In this document: positions 34,801-45,279 of the stretch, piece by piece | Position numbering within the stretch: the stretch's first letter is position 1 | Layout of the letters: each line of letters starts with the position of its first letter | DNA from: Burkholderia catarinensis | GTDB taxonomy: Bacteria > Pseudomonadota > Gammaproteobacteria > Burkholderiales > Burkholderiaceae | Length of the DNA stretch: 64,000 bases | Direction: 5' to 3' | Assembly: GCF_001883705.2 (NCBI RefSeq) | Contig: NZ_MDEQ02000031.1 | Span: 1 to 64,000, forward strand | Program-made: the position numbers and the translations under genes | The notes under the pieces: generated by a model | Database searches by the model: none | Seen by the model: the letters and a program-made list of their open reading frames with translations, nothing else | What the model was told of the DNA's origin: nothing

Positions 34801-37800
34801 ATCTCGATCCGGCCGCGCCGGAGGACGAGACGCAGGCGCTGCTTCAGGAAATCCTCGGCGAGAGCCGCGAAGAACAGGTGGCGTTGAGGCACGACGCGCG
34901 CCATGTCGCGCGCCTGAGCCCGCTCGCGCCAGCTGAAACGGCCGCGCTGCGGGTCGACCCGGAAGCGGCCTACCTGATCACCGGCGGGTTCGGTGCGCTC
35001 GGGCTGCACACCGCCCGGTGGCTGGCAGCGCACGGCGCAGGCACGCTGATCCTGGTCGGCCGACAAGGGGCCGCGAGCGAGGAGAGCCAGCAGGCGATCG
35101 CCGAGCTGCGCGAGCGGAACGTGTCCGTGCGTTGCGAGCGTCTCGATATCACCGACCCGGTGGCGGTTGCCGATTTCTTCGCCGCGCTCCACCGCGACGG
35201 CGTGCCGCTGCGGGGCATCGTGCATGCGGCCGGCATCGTCGGCTACAAGCCGCTCATGCAGGTTGAGCGCGAGGAACTGGAAGCTGTCCTGCAACCGAAG
35301 GTCGCGGGCGCCTGGCTGCTCCATCAGCACAGCGAACCGTTTCCGCTCGATTTCTTCATCCTGTTTTCGTCGATCGCGTCCGCGTGGGGTTCGCGTGACC
35401 AGGCACACTACAGTGCCGCGAACCGATTCCTCGACGCGCTCGCGCATCATCGCCGCAGCCTGGGCCTGCCGGCCCTGAGCGTGAACTGGGGGCCGTGGGC
35501 GCAAGGCGGCATGACGTCCCCCGAGGCGGAAGCGCTGCTGCGGCGCGTCGGTATCCGTTCGCTGGCGGCGGATCGCGCGCTCGACATGCTGGATCAGCTC
35601 CCCGCCGTGCCCCAGGTCGCGGTCGTCGATATCGACCTGGCGCTGTTCCAAGGCTCCTACGAGGCGCGCGGACCCAAGCCATTCCTCGACCGCGTGCGGG
35701 TGGCCGGAAGCCCGCCAAGCGCGCTGGCGATGCCGGCGTTGAGCGACGCATCCCCCCGCGAGCGAAAGCGCCTGCTGGCGGACAGCATCGATCGCGCGGT
35801 TGCCCAGGTGCTCGGCTTCGACGCGGCGACGCTGGACCGCGACCTCGGCTTCTTCGAGATGGGCATGGATTCGCTGATGGCGCTGGATGTGCGCACGCAC
35901 CTCGAAAAAGCGCTGGGCATCCCGTTGTCGGTCGCGCTGTTGTTCGATCATCCGACGGTCAACGCGCTCGCGGATTTCCTGGCGGAGCAGTCGTCCGCGC
36001 CGGCGCCGGACGCGAGCGCGGCGCCGACGGAGGCCGTGCCGTCGCGGCCGGTCGCACCCGCCGTGGCGCCGCGCGAGGCCGGCACGCCGGAGCCGATCGC
36101 GATCGTCGGCATGAGCTGCCGGTTTCCGGGCGCCGCGCACGATCTCGACGCCTATTGGCGGCTGCTGAACGACGGCGTGGATGCGATTTCCAAAGTGCCG
36201 CGCGAGCGCTGGGATGTCGACGCGTACTACGATCCCGATCCGGAAGCGCCGGGCCGTATGTATTGCCGCTTCGGCGGTTTTCTCGACGACGTCGATCAGT
36301 TCGATCCGGCATTTTTCCGGATCACGCCGCGCGAAGCGGCCGCGATGGACCCGCAGCAGCGCCTGTTGCTCGAAGTCAGTCACGAAGCGCTGGAGCATGC
36401 CGGCATTCCCGTCGACAGTCTCAAGGGCAGCCGGACCGGCGTCTTCGTCGGCATCACCACCAACGATTACGCGAATCTGCAGCTTCGCAACGGCGGCGGC
36501 AGCGGCATCGACGGCTATTTCTTCACCGGCAATCCGCTCAACACGGCGGCCGGCCGCATCTCCTATGGACTCGGTGTGCAGGGGCCGAGCATGGCGATCG
36601 ACACCGCCTGCTCGTCGTCGCTCACCGCGATCCATACCGCCAGCCAGAATCTGCGCAGCGGCGAGTGCGATCTCGCGATTGCGGGCGGCGTCAATCTGAT
36701 CCTGTCGCCGGACAACTCCATCGCCGTCTCGCGCACGCGGGCGCTGGCGCCGGACGGTCGATGCAAGACCTTCGACGCGGCGGCGGACGGCTTCGTGCGC
36801 AGCGAAGGCTGCGGCGCGCTGGTGCTCAAGCGCCTGTCCGATGCGCTCGCCGCGGGCGATCGCGTGCTGGCTGTGCTCCGCGGTTCGGCCGTCAACCACG
36901 ACGGTGCGTCGAGCGGCTTTACCGCGCCGAACGGCCGCGCGCAGGAAGCCGTGATCCGCCAGGCACTGGGCAAGCTTCCCGCCGCGTCCATCGACTACGT
37001 GGAAGCGCACGGGACCGGCACCCCGCTGGGCGATCCCGTCGAGGTGCAGGCGCTGGCGACGGTGTTCGGCGCCGAGCGCGACGGGGGCCGGCGGCTGCGC
37101 ATCGGCTCGGTGAAAACCAACATCGGCCACACGGAATCCGCCGCCGGCATCGCGGGGGTCATCAAGGTCGTGCTGTCGCTGAACCACGACCGCCTCCCCG
37201 CCCACCTGCATCTCCGCCAGCCGAGCCCGCTGGTGCAGTGGGACGCGCTGCCGATCGAGATCTGCGCCGAGGCGAGCGCGTGGCCGCGCGGCGAGCGGCC
37301 ACGGCGCGCCGGCGTCAGCGCGTTCGGCGCGAGCGGCACCAATGCGCACCTGGTGCTGGAAGAAGCGCCCGCGCCGGCGCCGCAGGCGACGCCGTCGAAA
37401 CACAAGGTACATCCGCTGGTCCTGTCGGCCAAGACGCCGGCAGCGTTGCGCGAACTGGCCGGGCGCTATCAACGGCGGCTCGAAACCGAACCCGGTCTCG
37501 ATATCGCGGCCGTGGCCTTCTCGGCGTCGACCGGCCGCTCGCATTTCGCGCATCGGCTGGCGCTGCCGGTGACGTCGCTCGAGGACGCCATCGAAAAGCT
37601 GCGCGCGTTCCACGCGAAAGAACCGGCCGGCGCGGCGCAGCCCGCCCCCCGGGTGAAGATGGCGTTCCTGTTCACCGGCCAGGGCCCGCAATACGCCGGC
37701 ATGGGCCGCCGCCTGTACGACGCCTATCCGGTGTTCCGCGACGCCATCGACCGCTGCCGCGCGGTGGCCGATCCGCTGCTCGACAAACCGTTGCTCGAGG

Positions 37801-40800
37801 TGCTGTCGGCCCAGAACGACGATATCCACCAGACCGGCTACAGCCAGCCGGCCCTGTTCTCGCTGCAGTTCGCGCTCACCACGTTGCTGGCGTCGTTCGG
37901 CGTGGTGCCCGACGCGGTGATGGGACACAGCGTCGGCGAATACGCAGCGGCTTGCGCGGCCGGCGTCTTCTCGCCGGAAGACGGCCTGCGGCTGATCGCC
38001 GAACGCGGCCGGCTGATGCAGGCGTTGCCCCGCGACGGCGAGATGGCGGCGATTTTCACCGATCTCGCCACGGTCGAGCGCGCGATCGAAGCCTATCCGC
38101 ACGATGTCGCGGTGGCGGCCGTCAACGGTCCGGCCAGCATCGTGATCTCCGGCAAGCGCGAGCGCATCGCGATGCTGGTCGACGCGTTCGCTGTGCTGGA
38201 CATCCGGTCCGTACTGCTCAATACCTCGCACGCGTTCCACTCGCCGCTGGTCGAGCCGATGCTGGACAGCTTCCAGGCCGTCGCGAAAGCGGTGCGCGCC
38301 ACGCGCCCGGCGATCCCGTTCTATTCGAATCTCACGGGCGCCGTGATGGACGAGGCGCCCACCGACGAGTACTGGCGCCGTCATTGCCGGGAGCCGGTGC
38401 AGTTCGCGAGCAGCGTCGAGCGCCTCGCCGAAGCCGGGTTCAACCTGCTGGTCGAAATCGGCCCCAAGCCGGTGCTCGTCAACCTGGCCCGCGCGTGCTG
38501 TGCGCCGGACGCCGGGATCCAGTTCCTTGCCCTGCAGCGGCCGCAAGTCGAGCAGCAAGCGCTGATCGAAACGCTGTCGAGCCTGTATGCCCGCGGCGTC
38601 GATGTCGATTGGGCCCCAACCGAAACACCCGCGCCCACGCGCGTCGCATTGCCGTCCTATCCCTTCCAACGCAGCCGTACCTGGTTTCAGAAAGCGGACA
38701 TGTCCATGACTCAGACAAGCGCATCACCCCTCGCCGCAACGCCGACGCACAACCGTAGCGGCGAGGTTCTCGAATGGCTCCGCGGCAAGATCGGCGAATT
38801 GATCCAGGCCGATCCCGCCACCATCAACATCGACCTGCCGTTCCTGGAGATGGGCGCCGACTCGATCGTGCTGATCGAGGCCATCCGGCACATCGAGAAA
38901 CAGTACGGCGTGAAGCTGGCCATGCGCCGCTTCTTCGAAGACCTGGCGACGGTGCAGGCGCTCGCCGAGTATGTCGCGGACAATCTGCCGGCGGTTGCCG
39001 CGACGGCCGAGGCCACGGTCGCGGTCGAGGCCGAGCTGTCCACGGCGGCGGTCGCGCCGTCCGCGGAGGTGCTTGCGCCGCTCGCCGCCGCCCCGGCGGA
39101 ATGGGTTGCGGCCGAAGGCGGCTCCACGGTCGAGCGGGTGTTGCGGGAGCAGAATCAGCTGCTGTCCCGCGTCATGAGCCAGCAGATGGAACTGCTGCGC
39201 ACGTCGCTGACCGGCCACGCCGACGTTCGGCCGACGATCGCCGCGCAAGCCGTCGCGAGCGTCGGCAGCGTCGCGAGTGTCACACCAAAGGCCGCGATCG
39301 CGGCCCCGGCTGCCGTGCCCGCAACGAAGCCCGCGCCTGCCACTGCGGCCGCGGCGGACAATCGGCCGTCCAAGCCGATGATGCCCTGGGGCAGCCCGGT
39401 CGAACAGCGGGCGCGCGGCTTGTCCGCCGTGCAGCAGGAGCATCTCGAAGCGCTGATCGTGCGCTACACGACGCGCACCCGGAAATCGAAGGACTCGGTG
39501 CAGGCGTCCCGCCCGGTGCTGGCCGACAGCCGTGCCACGGTCGGCTTCCGGTTTTCGACCAAGGAGATGCTGTATCCGATCGTCGGCGATCGCGCGGCCG
39601 GTTCGCGGCTGTGGGATATCGACGGCAACGAGTACATCGATTTCACGATGGGCTTCGGCGTGCATCTGTTTGGCCACACGCCGGACTTCATCCAGCATCA
39701 GGTCACCCGCGAGTGGCAACGTCCGCTCGAACTGGGCGCGCGCTCCAGCCTCGTCGGTGAAGTGGCCGCGCGCTTTGCGCGCGTCACCGGTCTCGATCGC
39801 GTGGCTTTCTCGAACACCGGCACCGAGGCGGTCATGACCGCCATGCGGCTCGCGCGTGCCGTGACCGGGCGCGACAAGATCGTGATGTTCACGCATTCCT
39901 ATCACGGCCATGCCGACGGCACGCTCGCCGCGGCGAACGCGGAAGGCGTGACGGAAACCATCGCCCCCGGCGTGCCGTTCGGTTCGGTCGAGAACATGGT
40001 CCTGCTCGACTATGGCAGCGACGCCGCGCTCGAGGCCATTCGCGGGATGGCGTCGACCCTCGCCGCCGTGATGGTGGAGCCGGTGCAGAGCCGTAACCCG
40101 TCCCTGCAGCCCGTCGCCTTCCTCAAGGAGCTGCGCCGCATCACCGAGGAGGCCGGCATTGCGCTGATCTTCGACGAAATGATCACGGGCTTCCGCGTCC
40201 ATCCGGGCGGCTCCCAGGCCATGTTCGGGATCCAGGCCGATCTCGCGACGTACGGCAAGATCATCGGCGGCGGCCTGCCGCTGGGCGTCATCGCCGGTTC
40301 CAGCCGCTTCATGGACGCCATCGACGGCGGCATGTGGACCTACGGCGACCACTCGTTCCCCGCCGCCGACCGCACGGCGTTCGGCGGCACCTTCTGCCAG
40401 TACCCGCTCGCGATGGCGGCCGCGCTGGCCGTGCTCGAGAAGGTCGAACAGGAGGGGCCGGCGCTGCAGGCCGCGCTCAACGAACGGACCGCGCAAATCG
40501 CCGAAACGTTGAATGCGTTTTTCGCCGAGGCCGAGGCGCCGATCAAGGTCACGTGGTTCGGCTCGATGTTCCGCTTCGAATTCACCGAGAACCTCGACCT
40601 GTTCTTCTATCACATGCTCGAAAAGGGCATCTACATCTGGGAATGGCGCACCTGTTTCCTCTCCACCGCGCATACGGATGCCGATATCGACCGGTTCATC
40701 CGGGCGGTGAAGGACAGCGTCGCCGACCTGCGCCGGGGCGGTTTCATCCGGCCTCACTCGAAGCACGGCACGGTGGCCGCGCTGAGCGAAGCGCAACGCC

Positions 40801-43800
40801 AGCTGTGGATCCTGTCGGAAGTCGATCCCGAAGGATCGCTGGCCTACAACGTCAACACCACCCTCGAGCTGAATGGCCGGCTCGACGAGGCCGCCATGCG
40901 CGCGGCCGTGCAGGGTCTCGTCGATCGGCACGAAGCGCTGCGCACCACGCTGACGCCGGACGGGTCAGGCCAGATCGTGCATCCGTCGCTGAAGCTTCAG
41001 ATTCCGCTGATCGACACGGACCAGGACGCGTGGCGGGACCACGAAAGCCGCCAGCCGTTCGACCTGGTGAACGGTCCGCTCTTTCGCGCCGCGCTCGTGC
41101 GCCTGGACAGCACGCGTCACCTGCTGGTGATGACGGCCCATCACATCGTCTGTGACGGATCGACGTTCGGCATCCTGCTCGAGGATCTGGCCCGCGCTTA
41201 TGCGGGTGCCGCGCCGGCCGCGGCGCCGCTGCAGTTCCGCGAGTACCTGAAGCAGCTCGACGGCCAGCGCCACAGCCCGGAAACGAAGGCGAATCGCGCG
41301 TACTGGCTGGCGCAATGCGCGCACCGGGCCGAACCGCTGAACCTTCCGTTGGACTACCCGCGGCCCGCTGTGAAGACGTTTCACGGCGAGCGCGTGTCCC
41401 TGCATCTGGACGCGGCCGAGGCCACGTCGCTGCGCACTGCCGCCCGTCAGAACGGCTGCACGCTCTACATGATGCTGCTCGCGGGCTTCAATCTGTTCCT
41501 GCACCGCATCGCCGGCCAGCAGGAGATCGTCACCGGCATCCCGGTGACCGGCCGTTCCGTGGCCGGCAGCGATCGCCTCGCCGGCTACTGCACGCATCTG
41601 CTGCCGTTGCGCTCCACGCTGCCGGAGCAGGCCACCGTGGCCAGCTTCCTGGCCGGCACCCGCCAGAACCTGCTCGACGCGCTCGAGCACCAGGATTTCC
41701 CGTTCGCCGAACTGGTCCGCGAAATCGGCGCGCAGCGCGATCTCAACGCCGCCCCGCTGGTATCGGCGGTCTTCAATCTGGAACCCGTATCGGCGCTGCC
41801 CGAACTGCCCGGCCTGACGGTCGGCCTGGTCACTCCGCTGATCCGCTATACCGCGTTCGATCTGAACGTCAATGTCCTCGACGCGGGGCAGGCACTCCTG
41901 ATCGATTGCGACTACAACACCGACCTGTTCGACGAGAGCACGGTGCAACGTTTCCTCGGGATCTACCGGACCTTGCTGACGCGCCTCGCGGACGATGCGT
42001 CGGCCGCCGTTGCGCGGCTGCCGCTGACGAGCGACGCGGAGCGGAGCCTGCTGACCGTCGAGTGGAACCGGACCGAGATGGATTTCGGCGACGCCGCCGC
42101 GCAACCGCTGCATCGGTTGTTCGAGCAACAGGTCGAGCGCACGCCCGATGCCGTCGCCGCCGTCTACGACGACGTCGCGCTCACCTACGCCGAACTCAAC
42201 CTGCACGCCAATCGTCTCGCCCATCGCCTCATCGAGCTCGGTGTCGCGCCCGACTCCCTCGTCGGCGTCGCGATGGAGCGTTCGCTCGACATGATCGTCG
42301 CGCTGCTCGCGATCCTCAAGGCCGGCGGTGCTTATGTCCCCGTCGACCCCGAGTACCCCGCCGAGCGCGTGCGCTTCATGATCGACAACGCTCAGTTGCG
42401 CTGGCTCCTCACCCAGCAGCATCTGCTTGACGCGCTGCCCGACTCCGACGCCCGCGTGATCGTCGTCGATCGCGACACGCTCGACCTCGATGCCGCGCCT
42501 GCGTCCAACCCCGCGCCTGTGCTGAGCGGCGACAACCTCGCCTACATGATCTACACCTCCGGTTCGACCGGCCGGCCCAAAGGCGCGCTCAACACCCATC
42601 GCGCCATCACCAACCGCATCCTGTGGATGCAACACGCCTACACGCTCGGCGCGGACGATGCCGTCCTGCAGAAAACCCCGTTCAGCTTCGACGTGTCGGT
42701 CTGGGAATTCTTCTGGCCGCTCGTCACCGGTGCGCGCCTCGTGTTCGCCCGGCCCGGCGGCCAGCGCGAGACCGACTACCTGGTCGAACTCATCGAGCGC
42801 GAACGGATCACCACGGTCCACTTCGTGCCCTCCATGCTGCGCGCCTTTCTCGACCATCCGGACCTCGACGCGCACTGCACGTCGCTGCGCCGCGTCGTGT
42901 GCAGCGGCGAGGCCCTGCCATACGACCTGCAGCAGCGTTGCCTCGCGAGCCTGGACGTCAGGCTGTTCAACCTCTACGGCCCCACCGAGGCCGCCGTCGA
43001 CGTGACCGCATGGGAATGCCGGCGCGACGACCCGCACCGCATCGTGCCGATCGGCCGGCCCATCGCCAACACCCGCCTCTACATCGTGGCCGCGCAGTTG
43101 CAGCCCGTGCCGGCCGGTGTGGCGGGCGAACTGCTGATCGGCGGCACGCCGGTCGGGCGCGGCTACCATGGCGAACCCGAACTGAGCGCCGAGAAGTTCA
43201 TCGTCGATCCGTTCTCCGCCGATCCGCATGCGCGCCTCTACCGCACCGGCGATCTCGCACGCTACCGGCTCGACGGCAACATCGAGTTCCTCGGTCGCAT
43301 CGACCACCAGATCAAGCTGCGCGGCCTGCGCATCGAACCCGGTGAAATCGAGGCGGCGCTGGCATCGCACCCGCTGGTCGAGGCAGCCGTCGTCGCACTG
43401 CGCGGCGCGGACGACGGCGCGCGACTCGTCGCATGGCTGCGCTCGTCGCAACCCGAGGCCGAACTGATCGAAGCGGTACGCGCGCACCTGCGGCAGCGGC
43501 TGCCGGATTACATGGTGCCGTCCGCATTCGTCGTCGTGACCGCGTTCGAGCAACTGCCCAACGGCAAGCTCGATCGCGCCGGACTGCCCGAACCCGGCGA
43601 CGGCCTGGCCCACGTTGCGCCCGCCAACGCGCTCGAAGCGCAGTTGACGGCCATCTGGCAGGAAGTGCTCGGCCAGGCCCGGATCAGCACGACCGCCAAT
43701 TTCTTCGAGCTGGGCGGCAATTCGCTTTCCGCGACGAAGGTCGCCGCGCGCATCCGTCGCGATCTGCATGTGAAGCTGGAAATCCGCAGCCTGTTCTCGC

Positions 43801-45269
43801 ATCCCACCATTTCGAGCCTCGCGAAACGCATCGCCGATACGCAGCCGATCGATTACGCGCCGGTGACGCCGCTGCCGGCGCAAGCGCATTACGAACTCTC
43901 TCCCGCCCAGACGCGGCTGTGGGTCCAGGATCGCCTCAATGCGGGGCAAGCCGGCGGGCCGCTGCCCACGTCCCTGCTGTTCGAGGGGGTGCTGGACGTG
44001 GAGGCGCTCGTGCGGGCGTTCCGCGTGTTGAGCGAACGTCACGAGATCTTGCGCACGCGTTTCGTGCTGTCCGGCACTCAGCCGGTCCAGCAAGTGCTGC
44101 CCCCGGGCGAAGCCGCCTTCCCGGTCGAGGTCGTGGATCTGCAGGATGCCGAGGACCGGGATGCCCAGGCCGTGTCGATCACCGCCAGCGAACGGCTCGA
44201 GCCGATGGATCTCGCCACCGGCCCGCTGTTCCGCGTCAAGCTGCTCAGGCTCTCGGAAGTCCGTCACGTCTGCATCTGCACGATGCATCACATCGTGAGC
44301 GACGGCTGGTCCACGGAGGTGCTGCTCGACGACCTGTCGAAGATCTATGACGCGTTGGTCCAGCGTCGCGACCCTCCGTTGCCCGCACTCTCGATCCAGT
44401 ACAAGGATTACGCCGGCTGGCTGAACCGCCTGCTCGCCGGGCCGGACGGCGAACGCATGAAGGAATACTGGCTGACCAAGCTGGGCGGCGGCCTGCGCGC
44501 GCTGGAACTGCCGGGCGACATCGAGCAGCCGGCCGCGCCGAGCTGGAAAACCTGGCGGTTCGAACTGCCCGCCGCTGAGACGACGGCGCTGGAATCGCTC
44601 GGCAAGCGCCACGGCGCGACCTTGTTCATCGCGCTGCTGTCCGCGATCAAGGCGCTGTTCTACCGCCGTTCCGGCCAGGAGGACATCGTCGTCGGCACGC
44701 CGGTCGCGGGCCGCGAGCTTCCCGAACTCGAGCCGCAGGTCGGCCCCTATCTGAACGTGCTGGCGCTGCGCGATCGCGTCGCCGGCGACGATCGTTTCGA
44801 TACGCTGCTGACCCGGGTGCGGGACACCACGCTCGAAGCGTTCTCCCACCCGCTGTATCCGCTGGATCGCTTGCTCGACGAACTGCGCATCAAACGCGTT
44901 GCGGGACGCAATCCGCTCTTCGACGTCGGCCTGACGCTGCAGAACCAGCGACCGGGCGCCAGCGATCGCTACGCGGGACAAGTGCGCATCGCCGAGCTGC
45001 CGGAACCCGACCTGCAGGGCGCGGACACGGAAGCCGCGACGGACTTCTGGTTCCTGGCCGAACCGCGCGCCGAGGGCCTCGCGATCAGCGTCGTCTATCA
45101 CGCGGGGCGGTTCAGCGAGGCCCTGGTGCAAGGCCTCGCCAGCGAGCTGACGTCCGTCATCGGCGAAGTACTTGCCAACCCGGGCGTTCGCATCCGGAAC
45201 CTGACATTGGGACAACGCGCGCTGCACGCCGAAGCCCGCCAGCCCACCGTCGAACTCAGTGCATTCTAA
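31860..45269 (+). CDS. PKS-NRPS hybrid: KS-KR-ACP / KS-AT-ACP-AMT / C-A(Ser)-PCP-C
   Basis: 4469 residues. N-terminal docking helix 1-30; KS 33-455 (C203); degenerate AT 465-750, with G606 in GHGVGEY replacing the catalytic Ser and the HAFH region missing; KR to about 1215 (Y1184); ACP S1338; KS about 1411-1835 (C1584); intact AT (S2024 in GHSVGEY, malonyl-type HAFHS near 2125); ACP S2335; PLP aminotransferase about 2534-2960 (K2800 in YGKIIGGG); C about 2975-3395 (HHIVCDG); A about 3415-3917; PCP S3955; C to the end (HHIVSDG). The pocket residues read D-V-W-H-V-S-L-V-D, the standard serine code. It would form the 5-OH, install the 3-amine as in MycA-type synthases, and add Ser. The final C joins Ser to the next monomer. 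Confidence 0.94.
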   Translation: MNAKATHALKAALDELRLRRAEIAALRSDRNEPIAVIGMACRFPGRSDTPDAFWQLLDHARDAVAEVPGERWDIDRYYDPDPSTPGKMATRHGAFLERVDEFDAAFFGIAPREATYLDPQQRLLLEVAWEALENAHLAPERFRQSATGVYVGITCFDHAIQVSNASTPSSSYAGTGSALNMAAGRLSFVLGLTGPSMAIDTACSSSLVCLHLACESLRSRESNMALAGGVNLMLSPEVMVSFSQARMLSPDGRCKTFDAAADGYVRGEGCGMVVLKRLADALADGDRVLGIVRGTAVDQGGAGGGLTVPSRDSQERVIRRALNQAGLVPGDISYVEAHGTGTSLGDPIEVEALAGVYGPGRAATEPLVIGSVKTNIGHLESASGIAGLIKVLLSFEHDRIPAHLHFTQPNPHTPWHDIPIRVAADPVAWQRGDRRRIAGVSAFGFSGTNAHAIVEEPPVAPAHAAQRALLLLSARSEAALTALAQRYERMIAGATPQELAAICRAAATGRSHYPFRAAYVSGAREPSAASARTGKALRLGFMFGAPDTGVARELHASEPLFRDAFARCSVPLEALDSDAGRFAIQYAWAELWKAWGIRPSVVSGHGVGEYAAACVAGVMSVADALRLVAARSDSEALRAALQDMPLARPSVRLISGCLGAEVTDEVTHPPYWLQLAELSNQANAQTDAPPTPEGLADGWLPPPCAGDALERALAALYVQGAQFDWNALFPMPAQPAATLPNYPFERQRFGLEKTPSPVVGMDAGSIEEALRQLKASGKYSGDVLNAFPELLRTAFAPAEAAAPNAHPLYHVVWEQQAALPAARLAADTSPWLIFADESGVGERFADLLRAHGASCSLVRPGPDYGGGAEAGWQVVPERPDHFVRVLNETAAPGQRIVFLWALDEAVGASRMSAALLHLVHALVGSEREWAPSSRPRIWVITRDAVEAGESPRVSGLAQAALSGLARGAMIEHPEWFGTAIDLDPAAPEDETQALLQEILGESREEQVALRHDARHVARLSPLAPAETAALRVDPEAAYLITGGFGALGLHTARWLAAHGAGTLILVGRQGAASEESQQAIAELRERNVSVRCERLDITDPVAVADFFAALHRDGVPLRGIVHAAGIVGYKPLMQVEREELEAVLQPKVAGAWLLHQHSEPFPLDFFILFSSIASAWGSRDQAHYSAANRFLDALAHHRRSLGLPALSVNWGPWAQGGMTSPEAEALLRRVGIRSLAADRALDMLDQLPAVPQVAVVDIDLALFQGSYEARGPKPFLDRVRVAGSPPSALAMPALSDASPRERKRLLADSIDRAVAQVLGFDAATLDRDLGFFEMGMDSLMALDVRTHLEKALGIPLSVALLFDHPTVNALADFLAEQSSAPAPDASAAPTEAVPSRPVAPAVAPREAGTPEPIAIVGMSCRFPGAAHDLDAYWRLLNDGVDAISKVPRERWDVDAYYDPDPEAPGRMYCRFGGFLDDVDQFDPAFFRITPREAAAMDPQQRLLLEVSHEALEHAGIPVDSLKGSRTGVFVGITTNDYANLQLRNGGGSGIDGYFFTGNPLNTAAGRISYGLGVQGPSMAIDTACSSSLTAIHTASQNLRSGECDLAIAGGVNLILSPDNSIAVSRTRALAPDGRCKTFDAAADGFVRSEGCGALVLKRLSDALAAGDRVLAVLRGSAVNHDGASSGFTAPNGRAQEAVIRQALGKLPAASIDYVEAHGTGTPLGDPVEVQALATVFGAERDGGRRLRIGSVKTNIGHTESAAGIAGVIKVVLSLNHDRLPAHLHLRQPSPLVQWDALPIEICAEASAWPRGERPRRAGVSAFGASGTNAHLVLEEAPAPAPQATPSKHKVHPLVLSAKTPAALRELAGRYQRRLETEPGLDIAAVAFSASTGRSHFAHRLALPVTSLEDAIEKLRAFHAKEPAGAAQPAPRVKMAFLFTGQGPQYAGMGRRLYDAYPVFRDAIDRCRAVADPLLDKPLLEVLSAQNDDIHQTGYSQPALFSLQFALTTLLASFGVVPDAVMGHSVGEYAAACAAGVFSPEDGLRLIAERGRLMQALPRDGEMAAIFTDLATVERAIEAYPHDVAVAAVNGPASIVISGKRERIAMLVDAFAVLDIRSVLLNTSHAFHSPLVEPMLDSFQAVAKAVRATRPAIPFYSNLTGAVMDEAPTDEYWRRHCREPVQFASSVERLAEAGFNLLVEIGPKPVLVNLARACCAPDAGIQFLALQRPQVEQQALIETLSSLYARGVDVDWAPTETPAPTRVALPSYPFQRSRTWFQKADMSMTQTSASPLAATPTHNRSGEVLEWLRGKIGELIQADPATINIDLPFLEMGADSIVLIEAIRHIEKQYGVKLAMRRFFEDLATVQALAEYVADNLPAVAATAEATVAVEAELSTAAVAPSAEVLAPLAAAPAEWVAAEGGSTVERVLREQNQLLSRVMSQQMELLRTSLTGHADVRPTIAAQAVASVGSVASVTPKAAIAAPAAVPATKPAPATAAAADNRPSKPMMPWGSPVEQRARGLSAVQQEHLEALIVRYTTRTRKSKDSVQASRPVLADSRATVGFRFSTKEMLYPIVGDRAAGSRLWDIDGNEYIDFTMGFGVHLFGHTPDFIQHQVTREWQRPLELGARSSLVGEVAARFARVTGLDRVAFSNTGTEAVMTAMRLARAVTGRDKIVMFTHSYHGHADGTLAAANAEGVTETIAPGVPFGSVENMVLLDYGSDAALEAIRGMASTLAAVMVEPVQSRNPSLQPVAFLKELRRITEEAGIALIFDEMITGFRVHPGGSQAMFGIQADLATYGKIIGGGLPLGVIAGSSRFMDAIDGGMWTYGDHSFPAADRTAFGGTFCQYPLAMAAALAVLEKVEQEGPALQAALNERTAQIAETLNAFFAEAEAPIKVTWFGSMFRFEFTENLDLFFYHMLEKGIYIWEWRTCFLSTAHTDADIDRFIRAVKDSVADLRRGGFIRPHSKHGTVAALSEAQRQLWILSEVDPEGSLAYNVNTTLELNGRLDEAAMRAAVQGLVDRHEALRTTLTPDGSGQIVHPSLKLQIPLIDTDQDAWRDHESRQPFDLVNGPLFRAALVRLDSTRHLLVMTAHHIVCDGSTFGILLEDLARAYAGAAPAAAPLQFREYLKQLDGQRHSPETKANRAYWLAQCAHRAEPLNLPLDYPRPAVKTFHGERVSLHLDAAEATSLRTAARQNGCTLYMMLLAGFNLFLHRIAGQQEIVTGIPVTGRSVAGSDRLAGYCTHLLPLRSTLPEQATVASFLAGTRQNLLDALEHQDFPFAELVREIGAQRDLNAAPLVSAVFNLEPVSALPELPGLTVGLVTPLIRYTAFDLNVNVLDAGQALLIDCDYNTDLFDESTVQRFLGIYRTLLTRLADDASAAVARLPLTSDAERSLLTVEWNRTEMDFGDAAAQPLHRLFEQQVERTPDAVAAVYDDVALTYAELNLHANRLAHRLIELGVAPDSLVGVAMERSLDMIVALLAILKAGGAYVPVDPEYPAERVRFMIDNAQLRWLLTQQHLLDALPDSDARVIVVDRDTLDLDAAPASNPAPVLSGDNLAYMIYTSGSTGRPKGALNTHRAITNRILWMQHAYTLGADDAVLQKTPFSFDVSVWEFFWPLVTGARLVFARPGGQRETDYLVELIERERITTVHFVPSMLRAFLDHPDLDAHCTSLRRVVCSGEALPYDLQQRCLASLDVRLFNLYGPTEAAVDVTAWECRRDDPHRIVPIGRPIANTRLYIVAAQLQPVPAGVAGELLIGGTPVGRGYHGEPELSAEKFIVDPFSADPHARLYRTGDLARYRLDGNIEFLGRIDHQIKLRGLRIEPGEIEAALASHPLVEAAVVALRGADDGARLVAWLRSSQPEAELIEAVRAHLRQRLPDYMVPSAFVVVTAFEQLPNGKLDRAGLPEPGDGLAHVAPANALEAQLTAIWQEVLGQARISTTANFFELGGNSLSATKVAARIRRDLHVKLEIRSLFSHPTISSLAKRIADTQPIDYAPVTPLPAQAHYELSPAQTRLWVQDRLNAGQAGGPLPTSLLFEGVLDVEALVRAFRVLSERHEILRTRFVLSGTQPVQQVLPPGEAAFPVEVVDLQDAEDRDAQAVSITASERLEPMDLATGPLFRVKLLRLSEVRHVCICTMHHIVSDGWSTEVLLDDLSKIYDALVQRRDPPLPALSIQYKDYAGWLNRLLAGPDGERMKEYWLTKLGGGLRALELPGDIEQPAAPSWKTWRFELPAAETTALESLGKRHGATLFIALLSAIKALFYRRSGQEDIVVGTPVAGRELPELEPQVGPYLNVLALRDRVAGDDRFDTLLTRVRDTTLEAFSHPLYPLDRLLDELRIKRVAGRNPLFDVGLTLQNQRPGASDRYAGQVRIAELPEPDLQGADTEAATDFWFLAEPRAEGLAISVVYHAGRFSEALVQGLASELTSVIGEVLANPGVRIRNLTLGQRALHAEARQPTVELSAF

Positions 45270-45279
45270 GGAGCCTTCG